Positions 43,531 through 52,317 of a stretch of DNA of 64,000 bases are shown here, one piece after another. Within the stretch, counting starts at the first letter, position 1. Every line of letters begins with the position of its first letter. Both the position numbers and the translations under genes were made by a program. The notes below the pieces were generated by a model. The model made no database searches. It saw only the letters and a program-made list of their open reading frames with translations, and was not told the origin of the DNA. Where the stretch lies: positions 124,001 through 188,000 of the forward strand of contig JBIKJA010000001.1 of assembly GCA_044361315.1 (NCBI GenBank). Reading direction: 5' to 3'. This DNA is from Crocinitomix sp044361315 (GTDB taxonomy: Bacteria; Bacteroidota; Bacteroidia; Flavobacteriales_D; Crocinitomicaceae).

Positions 43531-44847
43531 CTAAAAATTAACTTGCGCTTGGATTCTAAGTAGACTTCCTCTTTGATAATTCTCTTGTCTGGCGAAATCT
43601 TCATAGCGTCTGTTTGAAATGGTATAGTTTACAACTAATTCAAAATTTTTGTTGACTTGCCACTCACAACCAATTTCCATTTCAGCGACGGTGTAACTTC
43701 GTGCATCTCGTTCGTGTTTTTTACCTCCATCATAATATTGATAACGAACAAATGGAATTAGATTTTGCTGGCCGAATTTAGCCATGTAACTCAGTGTGAT
43801 ATATCCTCCAAAAAGTGGCGATACCTCAATTGAATCAGTTAATTTATTGAATTCAGGCCCTTTTCCAATTGTATATTCGGTTTGGATTCCAAAAGGTTTA
43901 GGATATAAAACAAATGTACCAGCAACCCTTTGATCTAGGTAATTTAAATCAGCGTTCGTTTTTACGCCGGCTGTTAAATTTGATTTTGGCATCACCCATT
44001 TTCCAGTGTAAGCTTGCACGCCAAGTTCAAAAATTTGATTTTTAAATTCAAAAGGATACGAAAATCGGCTCACAATATGAGGTTCGTTGTTTAATTCTAC
44101 GTTATTGGCCGTTTGACCATTGAACGCACCGAAAGCAAAAACTCCATAATCACCGCTACCTTTATAACCTTCGCTTACTAACCTCGAAAAGAGTTTTCTT
44201 TTAGCATCCGGCGCCCAATAAAAAAACACACCTATATCACGTTCATTAGAAACTGCACTGTTTAGAGCATCATTACGATCAAGCGGGATTCTATTTTGAC
44301 TTGATTGCATGTTTTCAAATCCATAAGGCACCTTGCTTTGCCCGATTCTAAATCTAAATTCGTTGTTTTTGCCCAAACCAACATCAAAATAAGCATCTCT
44401 TAATTGTGCAAAATGAAGACGATCTGAAGATGGACTGCTTGCAAAATCAGGTTGTATATAGAAATACACATTTTTGTTAATTTGTCCATAAAGAATAATT
44501 CGCATTCGTCTCATAAAAAACCCACCATCTTTTCCCCATGATCTATCACATTGCTCACAACCTAAATTTTCGTTGGTCTCAAGTAAGCGATTATATCTTA
44601 TTTGTGTGTAACCTCTAATAGCAAAGCTGTCGTACCATTTTTTTGGCTGCACATTCTCGGCGCGGCTATTTACTTTTAAACTGTCCTTAATGATCTCATT
44701 ATTGAAAAAAAACAGGCTGTCCTGTTCAGGGATATCTAATTTAATGTCCAACTTACTAGTCGCCAAATTTTGTTGATCTTGAGCTGTTAATGTTTCTAAT
44801 GAAAGAAAAAGAATGCAGATAAAAAGTACCTTTTTTATGGAAATCAT
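43531..44847 (-). CDS. OprO/OprP-type (phosphate-selective family) porin
   Basis: 438 residues: signal peptide (about 1-22, ending LTAQ), a short linker, then a beta barrel that ends in Phe (LLRIQAQVNF), as outer-membrane barrels do. Family blocks: FFMRRMRIILYGQINKNVYFYIQPDF, LRDAYFDVGL, RFRIGQSKVPYGFENMQSS and DRNDALNSA. Members include the Pseudomonas phosphate and polyphosphate channels, but many Bacteroidota members are unassigned. The surrounding phosphate transport genes favour anion uptake. A disulfide-like CEQC motif lies in the linker. Confidence 0.85.
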   Translation of the reverse strand: MISIKKVLFICILFLSLETLTAQDQQNLATSKLDIKLDIPEQDSLFFFNNEIIKDSLKVNSRAENVQPKKWYDSFAIRGYTQIRYNRLLETNENLGCEQCDRSWGKDGGFFMRRMRIILYGQINKNVYFYIQPDFASSPSSDRLHFAQLRDAYFDVGLGKNNEFRFRIGQSKVPYGFENMQSSQNRIPLDRNDALNSAVSNERDIGVFFYWAPDAKRKLFSRLVSEGYKGSGDYGVFAFGAFNGQTANNVELNNEPHIVSRFSYPFEFKNQIFELGVQAYTGKWVMPKSNLTAGVKTNADLNYLDQRVAGTFVLYPKPFGIQTEYTIGKGPEFNKLTDSIEVSPLFGGYITLSYMAKFGQQNLIPFVRYQYYDGGKKHERDARSYTVAEMEIGCEWQVNKNFELVVNYTISNRRYEDFARQENYQRGSLLRIQAQVNF

Positions 44848-44873
44848 GCCAATGTTAAATTAAAATATTTCGG

Positions 44874-44938
44874 CAAAACTATACACTTTACATTTTATTA
44901 AGATGGGATTTATGTATTGATAACATTAATTTAATATT
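44874..44938 (-). promoter_or_regulatory. Porin promoter with a reverse-oriented heptad pair
   Basis: Minus-strand -7 TAGTTTTG at 44881-44874. Upstream, TAACATT (44921) and TAATATT (44932) are 11 bp apart, but on the plus strand, opposite to the gene. This is weaker evidence for PhoB control than the arrays in gene orientation. Confidence 0.35.
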
Positions 44939-45063
44939 GGAGATCTAATTGACATCCAACCATAACATTTTTAAATGTTTAGGTAAAAACCACCTTGCAT
45001 CAATTGAATTAATTGACAATTTACATCAAAATTTACTTCGAAAAATTAACCTAGAAAATGGAA

Positions 45064-45680
45064 TTAAGGTGACAAAAGTTTAAATTCACTTTTACCCTTT
45101 TCGGTGAGATAAGGATATATCGATTGCATGAACAATTCCGCCTGCGTTCGGGTGTTTTTCAAGAGCACTTCCTCACCATTTGTACCAATAAAAATCAACC
45201 AGTAATCGCTTAAAAGCTCTAGCCGCATTAAAAGCATATTATATTCATCTACAGCCTCCTTAGCACGCATAATCCCCTGCTCTTCAAACTTTTTAAAAAC
45301 AGTTTCCAACTGATTTTGTCGTTGTTTCACAAGCGTTTGATGATGTTTTTTTATTTTAGTATTCTCGCGAATTATTTGCACAAAATCAATTGTAAAAAAT
45401 CGATTATCAAAGCCTATTTTACTGATTGATTTAGCCAATTTGGCTAAATTGGATAGGTTAGATTCTTGCTGACTGAAACTTAAGATATGTTCTTCCATTT
45501 CCTGCGCATACTCGAAATATAGCGCTTCAAGAATATCACTTTTTTTTTGAAATGATAAGTTAAATTACCAGGGCTAATAGCGATATGATCAGAAATGAGC
45601 CGCTGACTGACATTAGAAACGCCTCTTTCATTAAACAAAATCGTCGCTGCTCGTAAAATATTTTGTTTGGTCCCTTTCAT
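45064..45680 (-). pseudogene. TetR-family regulator split by a frameshift at an A9 run
   Basis: The N-terminal part (45680 to about 45549) is a clear TetR DNA-binding domain: KQNILRAATILFNERGVSNVSQRLISDHIAISPGNLTYHFKKK. The C-terminal part continues in another frame (SDILEALYFEYAQEMEEHIL to the stop at 45064) and makes up the ligand domain. The break is at nine consecutive A on the coding strand (T at 45540-45548); seven or ten would restore one ~205-residue protein. It could be a real inactivation, phase variation, slippage or a sequencing error. An inverted repeat AACATT-AC-AATGTT (45774-45787) upstream might be its operator. Confidence 0.8.
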
Positions 45681-46104
45681 AAGAACAATACTAATAAAAT
45701 AATCTCAATGAGTTTGTTTTAGTGAAAATTTGTAATAATTTAGCCTCATTCATTGACGCCAATGCCAACCAAAAACATTACAATGTTAACTATTTGTATC
45801 TATAAGAGTTTTTCAAAAAAAGTGTGAAATCATAAACGATTTTACTTAAACAATTGAATAATAAACAATCACCTATTCTTTCTACGTAACAAAAAATTGA
45901 TTTTACTTATTATGTTTTTCATAACATTAAATTAACATTGAATCAATTATTATTCACCTTGAAATGCCACTAATTTTTACACCGCTATATCCCAATAGTT
46001 TAATTTTTTGATTGGATTCAATATTAAATTCATGTTAATAATTCAAGTGAATTAACTTTCATTACTTATTTAGGCTAATTTTGTCAAAAATTAAAACTAA
46101 AATT
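45681..46104. other. 424-bp regulatory intergenic region
   Basis: Between the TetR gene and the PhoU-like gene. It holds the inverted repeat at 45774-45787 and the perfect heptad pair TAACATT-AAAT-TAACATT (45922-45939, 11-bp period, plus strand). A near-consensus -7 TAATTTTT lies 38 bp past the second heptad (45971-45978). The proper -7 TAATTTTG is at 46076-46083, with a lone TAACTTT at 46053. I see no ORF or RNA gene in it. Confidence 0.5.
46076..46083 (+). promoter_or_regulatory. -7 element (TAATTTTG) of the PhoU-like/PiT operon
   Basis: A perfect TAnnTTTG, 21 bases before ATG 46105. It rules out the alternative TTG start at 46081, which overlaps it. Confidence 0.6.
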
Positions 46105-46749
46105 ATGACAGCAGGCGTGTTAAAATTCTTTTTACCAAAAGACAAAAAGTTTTACAACTTGTTTGAGCAAGCATCACAAAACTTAGAAGCGATTGCAGGT
46201 AAGCTTGTGCTATGTGTAAACGAAGCGGACTTTAATAAGCGTGCCGTAATTATTAAAGAGATGGAAGACTTGGAACATCAGAACGATGATGTCACACATG
46301 AAATATTTTTAGAATTAGGCCGCAATTTCATTACCCCATTTGATCGTGAGGATATTCATAGTTTAGCGTCAGCATTGGACGATGTCGCTGATTATATCTA
46401 TGCATCAGCAAAAAAAATCAATTTTTACAAAGTTGATCCGATTGAACAACCGATTCAAAAATTTGCAGATGCTATTTTAGAAGCAGTTTTAGCGGTAAAT
46501 GAAGCTGTAAAAGAATTAAGAAATTTAAAGAATACTCAAAAAATCATTGAATGTGTTATCAAAATTAATGCTGTTGAAAATCAAGCGGATGATATTTTTG
46601 ATTTGTGTATTGAGCAATTGTTTGAAAATGAAAATGATATAAAGCAACTTATTAAAAAAAGAGAGATCTACCAATTAATGGAAACAGTGACGGATAAATG
46701 TGAAGATGTTGGAAACGTTGTTGAATCTATTGTTGTAAAATACGCTTAA
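46105..46749 (+). CDS. DUF47 family PhoU-like phosphate transport regulator
   Basis: 214 residues, all helical. Blocks such as FYNLFEQASQNLEAIAG, MEDLEHQNDDVTHEIFLELGRNFITPFDREDIHSLASALDDVADYIYA and ETVTDKCEDVGNVVESIVVKYA are those of DUF47 (Pit accessory) proteins, with the E/D-rich metal-binding repeats of PhoU. It lies 35 bases upstream of a PiT transporter, the usual pairing, and probably controls its activity. I start it at ATG 46105. Confidence 0.93.
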   Translation: MTAGVLKFFLPKDKKFYNLFEQASQNLEAIAGKLVLCVNEADFNKRAVIIKEMEDLEHQNDDVTHEIFLELGRNFITPFDREDIHSLASALDDVADYIYASAKKINFYKVDPIEQPIQKFADAILEAVLAVNEAVKELRNLKNTQKIIECVIKINAVENQADDIFDLCIEQLFENENDIKQLIKKREIYQLMETVTDKCEDVGNVVESIVVKYA

Positions 46750-46784
46750 ATAATTCCATTTAGTCTATTTAAAATTAAGACCTC

Positions 46785-48407
46785 ATGTTGACATTGTTAA
46801 TAATAATTCTAGCCATGGCCATAATCTTTGATTTGGTGAATGGCTTTCATGACGCAGCAAATTCGATTGCTACCATTGTGTCTACAAAAGTATTAACCCC
46901 ATTACAAGCTGTAATTTGGGCAGCTGCCTTCAACGTTGCCGCGTATTGGGTATTTGACATGAGTGTTGGAAATACCGTAGCAAAAACAGTTGATAATTCA
47001 GCAATTGATTTGTGGGTAATTTTAGCTGGTTTAATTGCTGCTACATTTTGGAACCTCCTTACTTGGTGGTTAGGACTGCCTTCTTCTTCGTCGCATACGT
47101 TAATTGGTGGATTTGCAGGAGCCGCTGTTGCTCATGCTGGATTTGATGTTGTAAACATGAAGGAGGTTTTACCTGTGATTGCATTTATATTTCTCGCCCC
47201 CTTTATTGGTGGAATTATTGCTTTTGTAATTGCTTTGATAACGATAAGTAGAAACATTTTTTGGAAAACCTTGATGCTTGGGTTGATGTTTTTGGGGGTG
47301 ATGTTTTTAATGGATTATTTAATTGATTATAAAGATGTAAAACCAGTAATGAAATACATTGTGTTAACGATGTTAGGACTTACTGCTCTTTCATACGTAG
47401 TTTATCATATAGTCTATGGTAAAAGACAGTCTGCGACAAAGGAGAGCAATATGTACAAAAAATTACAACTTTTATCCTCAGCTGCCTTTTCGTTAGGGCA
47501 TGGTGGTGCCGATTCTCAAAAAGTAATGGGGATTATGTGCGCCGCTTGTATCGTTTTTGCTAACGCGGATAGAAATGGCGAGGTGCCTGGCGGGGTGCCA
47601 GCCGACCTAAAAGTTTCGGAAGAATTGCGTATTGTCTATCAAGATGAAGATGGAAAAACGAAAAAATACAAACCTAAAGTTGGAACTATTGAGGATATTA
47701 CCTTTTACGAAGACGGAGATGAGATCATTGACTTAAAAACACAAGAGGTGATTTTTGAAGACGAAAAAGCGAATCCTGCTTATTCCAATGCCTCCATAAT
47801 TGGCGATTTTGATAAAGTGGATGATGCTTTAAAGAAATTTACGGTTTATAGCGAAGGTGATTCTACTTTCCACGAAGCCACTAACGAATTGGTTTTTGTT
47901 AAAACTAAAATCGACGGTAAAAAACAGCAAATTCTGAATTTGGATTATATCTACGCTGGTGCTTTTGTAAATTATGTAGATGACAAAGGAATGCTTGTTG
48001 AAACAGATGAGATTTCTAAACCAAAATTGGAAACAAAAGTGAATTCAGAAACAATGCCCGGTTGGATCGCCTTTTCATGCTATTTGGCAATTGGTTTAGG
48101 TACATTGATGGGTGGTTCTAAAATCATCAAAACCATGGGTACAAAAATCACAAAAGTAACGCCATTAGAAGGTGTGTGTGCCGAAACAGCAGGTGCACTT
48201 ACGTTATTTACTGTGTCAAACTTAGGAATTCCAGTATCAACTACCCACACAATTACAGGGTCAATTATTGGTGTAGGCGCCACTAAGCGATTAAGTGCAG
48301 TGAGATGGGGTGTTACTATAAATCTCTTGTGGGCTTGGATTTTAACCATTCCAATCAGTGGACTTATTGCTGCTGGGGTTTATTATTTAATCCTACTATT
48401 TAAATAA
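46785..48407 (+). CDS. PiT-family inorganic phosphate transporter
   Basis: 540 residues with about ten membrane helices. Both PiT signatures are visible: FDLVNGFHDAANSIATIVSTKVL near residues 15-37, and GVCAETAGALTLFTVSNLGIPVSTTHTITGSIIGVGA near the C-terminus; GLPSSSSHTLIGG matches the inverted repeat half. It moves metal-phosphate or phosphate with protons or sodium. A ~160-residue hydrophilic insert (about 262-423, rich in DEDGK and KTKIDGKKQ) lies in the central loop. It is co-transcribed with the DUF47 gene. Confidence 0.93.
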   Translation: MLTLLIIILAMAIIFDLVNGFHDAANSIATIVSTKVLTPLQAVIWAAAFNVAAYWVFDMSVGNTVAKTVDNSAIDLWVILAGLIAATFWNLLTWWLGLPSSSSHTLIGGFAGAAVAHAGFDVVNMKEVLPVIAFIFLAPFIGGIIAFVIALITISRNIFWKTLMLGLMFLGVMFLMDYLIDYKDVKPVMKYIVLTMLGLTALSYVVYHIVYGKRQSATKESNMYKKLQLLSSAAFSLGHGGADSQKVMGIMCAACIVFANADRNGEVPGGVPADLKVSEELRIVYQDEDGKTKKYKPKVGTIEDITFYEDGDEIIDLKTQEVIFEDEKANPAYSNASIIGDFDKVDDALKKFTVYSEGDSTFHEATNELVFVKTKIDGKKQQILNLDYIYAGAFVNYVDDKGMLVETDEISKPKLETKVNSETMPGWIAFSCYLAIGLGTLMGGSKIIKTMGTKITKVTPLEGVCAETAGALTLFTVSNLGIPVSTTHTITGSIIGVGATKRLSAVRWGVTINLLWAWILTIPISGLIAAGVYYLILLFK

Positions 48408-48423
48408 GATCTAGCATTATATT

Positions 48424-48454
48424 AAAAGGCTTTGGGTTTCCGAAGCTTTTTTTT
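48424..48454 (+). terminator. Intrinsic terminator after the PiT gene
   Basis: AAAAGGCTTTGG pairs with CCGAAGCTTTT (one bulge or mismatch) around a short loop, followed by eight T. The rest of the 293-bp gap to the next gene (48455-48700) shows nothing I can support. Confidence 0.75.
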
Positions 48455-48700
48455 GTGCTCAAGTTTTACTAAATATCTATGTTAACTAAATAGCAAACAA
48501 GAAAACTCTTACGGACTGATTGACTTGATTTAAATTTCAGTGGATAGAACGCGAATCGCTCCAATGAACTGGCTAAACATTAATTTAATCTAGTGCTAAA
48601 GATTATTTGTGAAAATCGGTTTGTCTTTTAGGAACAAACGGAATGGTGTCGCTAATCTGGTGATTGGATTAACACAGATTTAATTGAAGTAAAGGGTCAA

Positions 48701-49387
48701 CTAATGCTCAAATTTATACCCAACTCCCTTAACAGTAACAATGTGAGAGTCTCCTAACTTTTCGCGGAGTTTTCGAATATGGACGTCAATTGTCCGGTCA
48801 CCAACAATTACATCATTACCCCATACATCACTCATAATCGCATCTCGATGAAATACTTTACCTGGTTTAGACAAAAGCAAAGCTAAAAGTTCAAATTCTT
48901 TACGCGGAAGAAATATTTCTTTCCCCTGTTTAGACACAAGATAACGCTCACGATCAATTGAGATTGTTTCTGAGGTTTTCGCTGCATCGATGATTCTGCT
49001 TTCTTCAAGTTGAGTCGATTTTCTCCTTAAGATTGCTGTAATTCTGCTTGCCAACAATTTTGGACGAATTGGTTTGGTGATATAATCATCTGCACCGGCA
49101 TCAAATCCTGCAATTTGTGAATAATCTTCGCCCCTTGCCGTTAAAAAACAAATCATGGTATTTGATAATTCTGGCATTTGTTTAAGTCGTTCGCATGTTT
49201 CAATCCCATCCATTCCAGGCATCATCACGTCCAACAAAATCAAATCAGGTACATTGAGTTTAACCTTTTTTAATCCATCTTCACCACTTTCCGCAAGTGA
49301 CACTAAGAAACCTTCTTTTTCGAGATTATATTTGATCAAAACTCTAATGTCTTGTTCATCATCTATCACCAATACCGAATAACTCAT
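48701..49387 (-). CDS. PhoB/OmpR-type response regulator (RR2)
   Basis: 228 residues. Receiver: D9/D10, phospho-acceptor D53 (LILLDVMMP), K105 (YITKPI). Winged helix: RKEFELLALLLSKPGKVFHRDAIMSDVWG, GDRTIDVHIRKLREKLG, TVKGVGYKF. It is paralogous to RR1 at 37979-38641, with a ~9-residue longer linker. It lies between the PiT and Na/Pi transporter genes, which fits a phosphate regulator; which of the two is the true PhoB cannot be told by eye. There is no kinase gene beside it. Confidence 0.9.
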   Translation of the reverse strand: MSYSVLVIDDEQDIRVLIKYNLEKEGFLVSLAESGEDGLKKVKLNVPDLILLDVMMPGMDGIETCERLKQMPELSNTMICFLTARGEDYSQIAGFDAGADDYITKPIRPKLLASRITAILRRKSTQLEESRIIDAAKTSETISIDRERYLVSKQGKEIFLPRKEFELLALLLSKPGKVFHRDAIMSDVWGNDVIVGDRTIDVHIRKLREKLGDSHIVTVKGVGYKFEH

Positions 49388-49405
49388 CCTTTTTGTAATT
49401 TATCC

Positions 49406-49469
49406 CAAAGGTAAACAAATTTAACACCACTAAACTACTGTAATTATTAGATAACATTAACTTAACTTT
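49406..49469 (-). promoter_or_regulatory. RR2 promoter with adjacent heptad triplet in reverse orientation
   Basis: -7 TACCTTTG on the minus strand at 49413-49406. TAATTAT (49441), TAACATT (49452) and TAACTTT (49463) are spaced 11 bp on the plus strand. The edge of the array is 28 bp from the -7 box, but the direction is opposite to RR2. Confidence 0.45.
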
Positions 49470-49742
49470 ATCTGTTAATTTTAGCATTCATTGTTATTTT
49501 TTAGTAATTTTGATTCAACACTTTTGTACAAGAAAAAATAGTTGCGATTTTATAAGTTCGACTAAAAAAACTCATAATTTGAGCCGTGTATTAATTTAAT
49601 GTTAATCTGTTTTCAATAATTAAAGTTAAAACTGTCTAACTATTGCATTGCTAATCGCATTATAACAAATAAGCTTGGATGAAAACTAAAGCAGACATGG
49701 ATTTCTTGTGAATAAAAATTAAATTTAACTTTTTAACTTTGT

Positions 49743-49797
49743 TAATATAACCTTAACATTGGGAAAATAAATAGCGAAAGAGAATGTACTACTTTTA
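49743..49797 (+). promoter_or_regulatory. Candidate Pho box and promoter of the Na/Pi transporter
   Basis: TAATATA (49743) and TAACATT (49754) are 11 bp apart. A near-consensus -7 TACTTTTA begins at 49790, 36 bp after the second unit starts, the same register as at the TonB receptor promoter (37 bp). Confidence 0.5.
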
Positions 49798-49822
49798 CAC
49801 ACTTTTTAATTGAAAATTTAAG

Positions 49823-52288
49823 ATGACAAAAATTCTATGCTCACTGTTTGTTTTCTTGGTTTTTGGTGGAAGATCTTTTTCCGCCAATTTAGAGGATTCA
49901 TTGACAGCTAGAATTTCCGCTTTCAATTCACAAGGATTATTGAGTAAACTGGTTCTTGCTAATCCTTCAATAAAGTTAACTGATTTTAATTATTCGTACG
50001 ATAATCCTTTAAACGAAACCACTCTCAAATCTGATGAAATAGGCGATCTGACGTTGACATGGGAAAATTCAAATGTGTCTAAATCGTTCATTTATGTGCA
50101 ATACCGCCCATTGGGTCAAAAGGAGTGGAAAAGTAAGGTTGTTCCCAATCAACAGGATGTCAAAATAATTTTGTTTGATCTCCCCGAAAATACAATTTTT
50201 GAATCTCGATTTGGAGCTAGTGATAGTCCAGACGTTCTCTATCATTTTGACTCTACGATACATTATATTAATTCATTTACCGCTTCCCTTTTCAAAAACA
50301 ATTCGGCAAAAGGGCAACAAGAAACTGCTGAAATTTCGTGGGCTATTCCTTATGATCAATTAACCCAAATTATCGCCGTTTACCCTAATGCCAGTTTTTC
50401 ATTAAAATACAATACCGATATAGGAGTAGAGCAAAATAATATTGACTCAACCAAATCACCTTGGATATTAATCGATGATATTTCACTGAACGAAGTCGCT
50501 CGAAAACTGGAAAATTTAATCGGTGGCGCCGAGTACACCTATTTGGTAGGACTAAAATTAACCGATGAAACTACCATTTGGACGAAACCAAGTAATTTCA
50601 CAGTTGACCGAAGTTGGGGACTCTTTGGACTGTTGGTTTTGATTGGATCGCTTGGTCTCTTTATTTATGGGATGAAAATCATGAGTGAAGGACTTCAAAA
50701 AGCGGCAGGCTCGAAGCTTAGATCGATGTTAAGCTCAATAACGTCTAATCGCTTAAAAGGTGTTTTATCAGGTTTTGGAATTACTGCAATCATTCAATCA
50801 TCTTCGGTAACAACCGTGATGACCGTTAGTTTTGTAAATGCAGGACTCATTACTTTGCGCCAATCTGCAGGGGTAATGATGGGAGCAAATATTGGTACCA
50901 CCATCACCGCTTGGCTTATTCTAATGTTTGGATTTAAGGTAAATATTGAGGAATACGCCTTGATATTTATTGCGATTGGTGCGCCAATGTTGTTTTTTGG
51001 AAAAGGAAAAATTAGAACATGGGCAGGCGTGATTATTGGATTTTCAATCTTCTTTATGGGATTAGGGTTCTTAAAAAACATCGTTCCCGAAATTGGACCT
51101 GATTCTTCTTTCATTTATTATTTTATCGGTTTTAAGGATGCTTGGTATGGCACGCTCGTTTTTGTGGCGCTTGGCACGGTCATCACCATGATCATCCAAT
51201 CTTCCTCCGCAGCAATGGCTTTAACGATGACCATGGTAGCTAGTGGAATTCTCCCGTTCGAATTGGCAGCTGCAATGATTTTAGGAGAAAATATCGGCAC
51301 CACGATCACTGCCGAATTGGCTTCTTTAGTTGGAAATGTTCATGCGAAAAGATCTGCTCGAATTCACTCACTTTTTAACATCATTGGGGTTAGTTGGGCG
51401 ATTTTTGCGCTTCCTTTGATGATAAAAGGAATTACATATTTATTTTTAGGTGGGGCAGACCCAGCCAAAGATTTTGAATCCGCTAATTTGCTTTTGGCAA
51501 TCTTCCATTCGGCCTTTAATACGTTAAATGTGCTCTTATTACTTCCTTTTGTACCTTGGCTGATCAAACTATCCGAAATTACCGTTAAGTCAAAAGGTGT
51601 TATGGACGAAGAATATCATTTAGATTTTATTGGGGCGGGAATAATGGGAACAGCCGATTTGTCTATCTCAGAAGCTAAAAAAGAAATTGCAAAATTTGGT
51701 GAACTAACCAGCCGAATGTCTGAATTTACACAAGAACTTTTTACCGAACAAAACAAAAAAACGAAAATAAAACTTCACGAAAAAATTGCCAAATACGAAG
51801 AAATCACCGACCGTATCGAGATTGAAGTTGCGACCTATCTTTCCAAAGTTTCAGAAGGAGAGATGTCTGAAGAAACCGCAGAAAATGTCCGTTCCATGAA
51901 TAGCATTGCTAACGATCTAGAGCGAATTGGTGATATTTTTTATCAAATGTCCAAAACAATTGAAAAAAAGGACGAAAATAAAATTTGGTTTTTGCCCGAA
52001 CAACGAGTGGCGTTGATACAACTTTTTATTTTAGTCGATCAGGCTTTCAAAATAATGATTCAAAACCTAAATGACGATTGGAAAAATGTTTCGATTCATG
52101 CGGCTAATGAAATTGAAATGGCAATTAATAAAAAACGCGATGAAATGCGTGAATCTCACCTTTCCAATATGGGATCGATTGATTTTAGCATGGAAAAAGG
52201 AATGATTTACAACGATCTTTTTGCATCATGCGAAAAGATTGGAGATCATATCATTAATGTATCCGAAGCCATCACTGGTAAGATTTAA
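49823..52288 (+). CDS. Na/Pi cotransporter (NptA-type) with N-terminal periplasmic domain and C-terminal PhoU-like domain
   Basis: 821 residues in three parts. Residues 1-21 are a signal peptide, and about 22-262 a soluble beta-rich domain with fibronectin III-like strands (GDLTLTWENSN, FIYVQYRPLGQKEW, AEISWAIPYD). About 263-600 is the Na/Pi-II transporter with its inverted QSSS motifs (AIIQSSSVTTVMT near 323, MIIQSSSAAMALT near 457). About 610-821 is a PhoU-like helical bundle (NSIANDLERIGDIFYQMSK, SCEKIGDHIINVSEAI). Transporter plus PhoU-like tail is a known pattern; the extracytoplasmic N-terminal domain is not common to the family as I know it. Confidence 0.9.
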   Translation: MTKILCSLFVFLVFGGRSFSANLEDSLTARISAFNSQGLLSKLVLANPSIKLTDFNYSYDNPLNETTLKSDEIGDLTLTWENSNVSKSFIYVQYRPLGQKEWKSKVVPNQQDVKIILFDLPENTIFESRFGASDSPDVLYHFDSTIHYINSFTASLFKNNSAKGQQETAEISWAIPYDQLTQIIAVYPNASFSLKYNTDIGVEQNNIDSTKSPWILIDDISLNEVARKLENLIGGAEYTYLVGLKLTDETTIWTKPSNFTVDRSWGLFGLLVLIGSLGLFIYGMKIMSEGLQKAAGSKLRSMLSSITSNRLKGVLSGFGITAIIQSSSVTTVMTVSFVNAGLITLRQSAGVMMGANIGTTITAWLILMFGFKVNIEEYALIFIAIGAPMLFFGKGKIRTWAGVIIGFSIFFMGLGFLKNIVPEIGPDSSFIYYFIGFKDAWYGTLVFVALGTVITMIIQSSSAAMALTMTMVASGILPFELAAAMILGENIGTTITAELASLVGNVHAKRSARIHSLFNIIGVSWAIFALPLMIKGITYLFLGGADPAKDFESANLLLAIFHSAFNTLNVLLLLPFVPWLIKLSEITVKSKGVMDEEYHLDFIGAGIMGTADLSISEAKKEIAKFGELTSRMSEFTQELFTEQNKKTKIKLHEKIAKYEEITDRIEIEVATYLSKVSEGEMSEETAENVRSMNSIANDLERIGDIFYQMSKTIEKKDENKIWFLPEQRVALIQLFILVDQAFKIMIQNLNDDWKNVSIHAANEIEMAINKKRDEMRESHLSNMGSIDFSMEKGMIYNDLFASCEKIGDHIINVSEAITGKI

Positions 52289-52317
52289 AATTGAACCCTT
52301 TTCGAAATCAAATCAAA

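Larger units (their letters stand above)
49388..49822. other. 435-bp divergent regulatory region between RR2 and the Na/Pi transporter
   Basis: Contains RR2's -7 TACCTTTG (minus, 49413-49406), three plus-strand heptads at 49441-49469, and a perfect plus-strand -7 TAATTTTG (49505-49512) with no gene directly after it. It also has a minus-strand heptad pair TAACATT/TAATACA (first bases 49604 and 49593) and the promoter of the downstream transporter. The orphan -7 could start a long leader or a small RNA. No ORF is supported. Confidence 0.45.

Noticed and set aside
44921..44938. Heptad pair upstream of the porin as a full-strength Pho box
   Set aside because: Kept only as weak evidence: it has two units, faces away from the gene and does not fit the 25-26/36-37 bp register.
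46081..46104. TTG start giving the DUF47 protein eight extra residues
   Set aside because: The TTG is part of the -7 box TAATTTTG (46076-46083), so it would not be in the mRNA.
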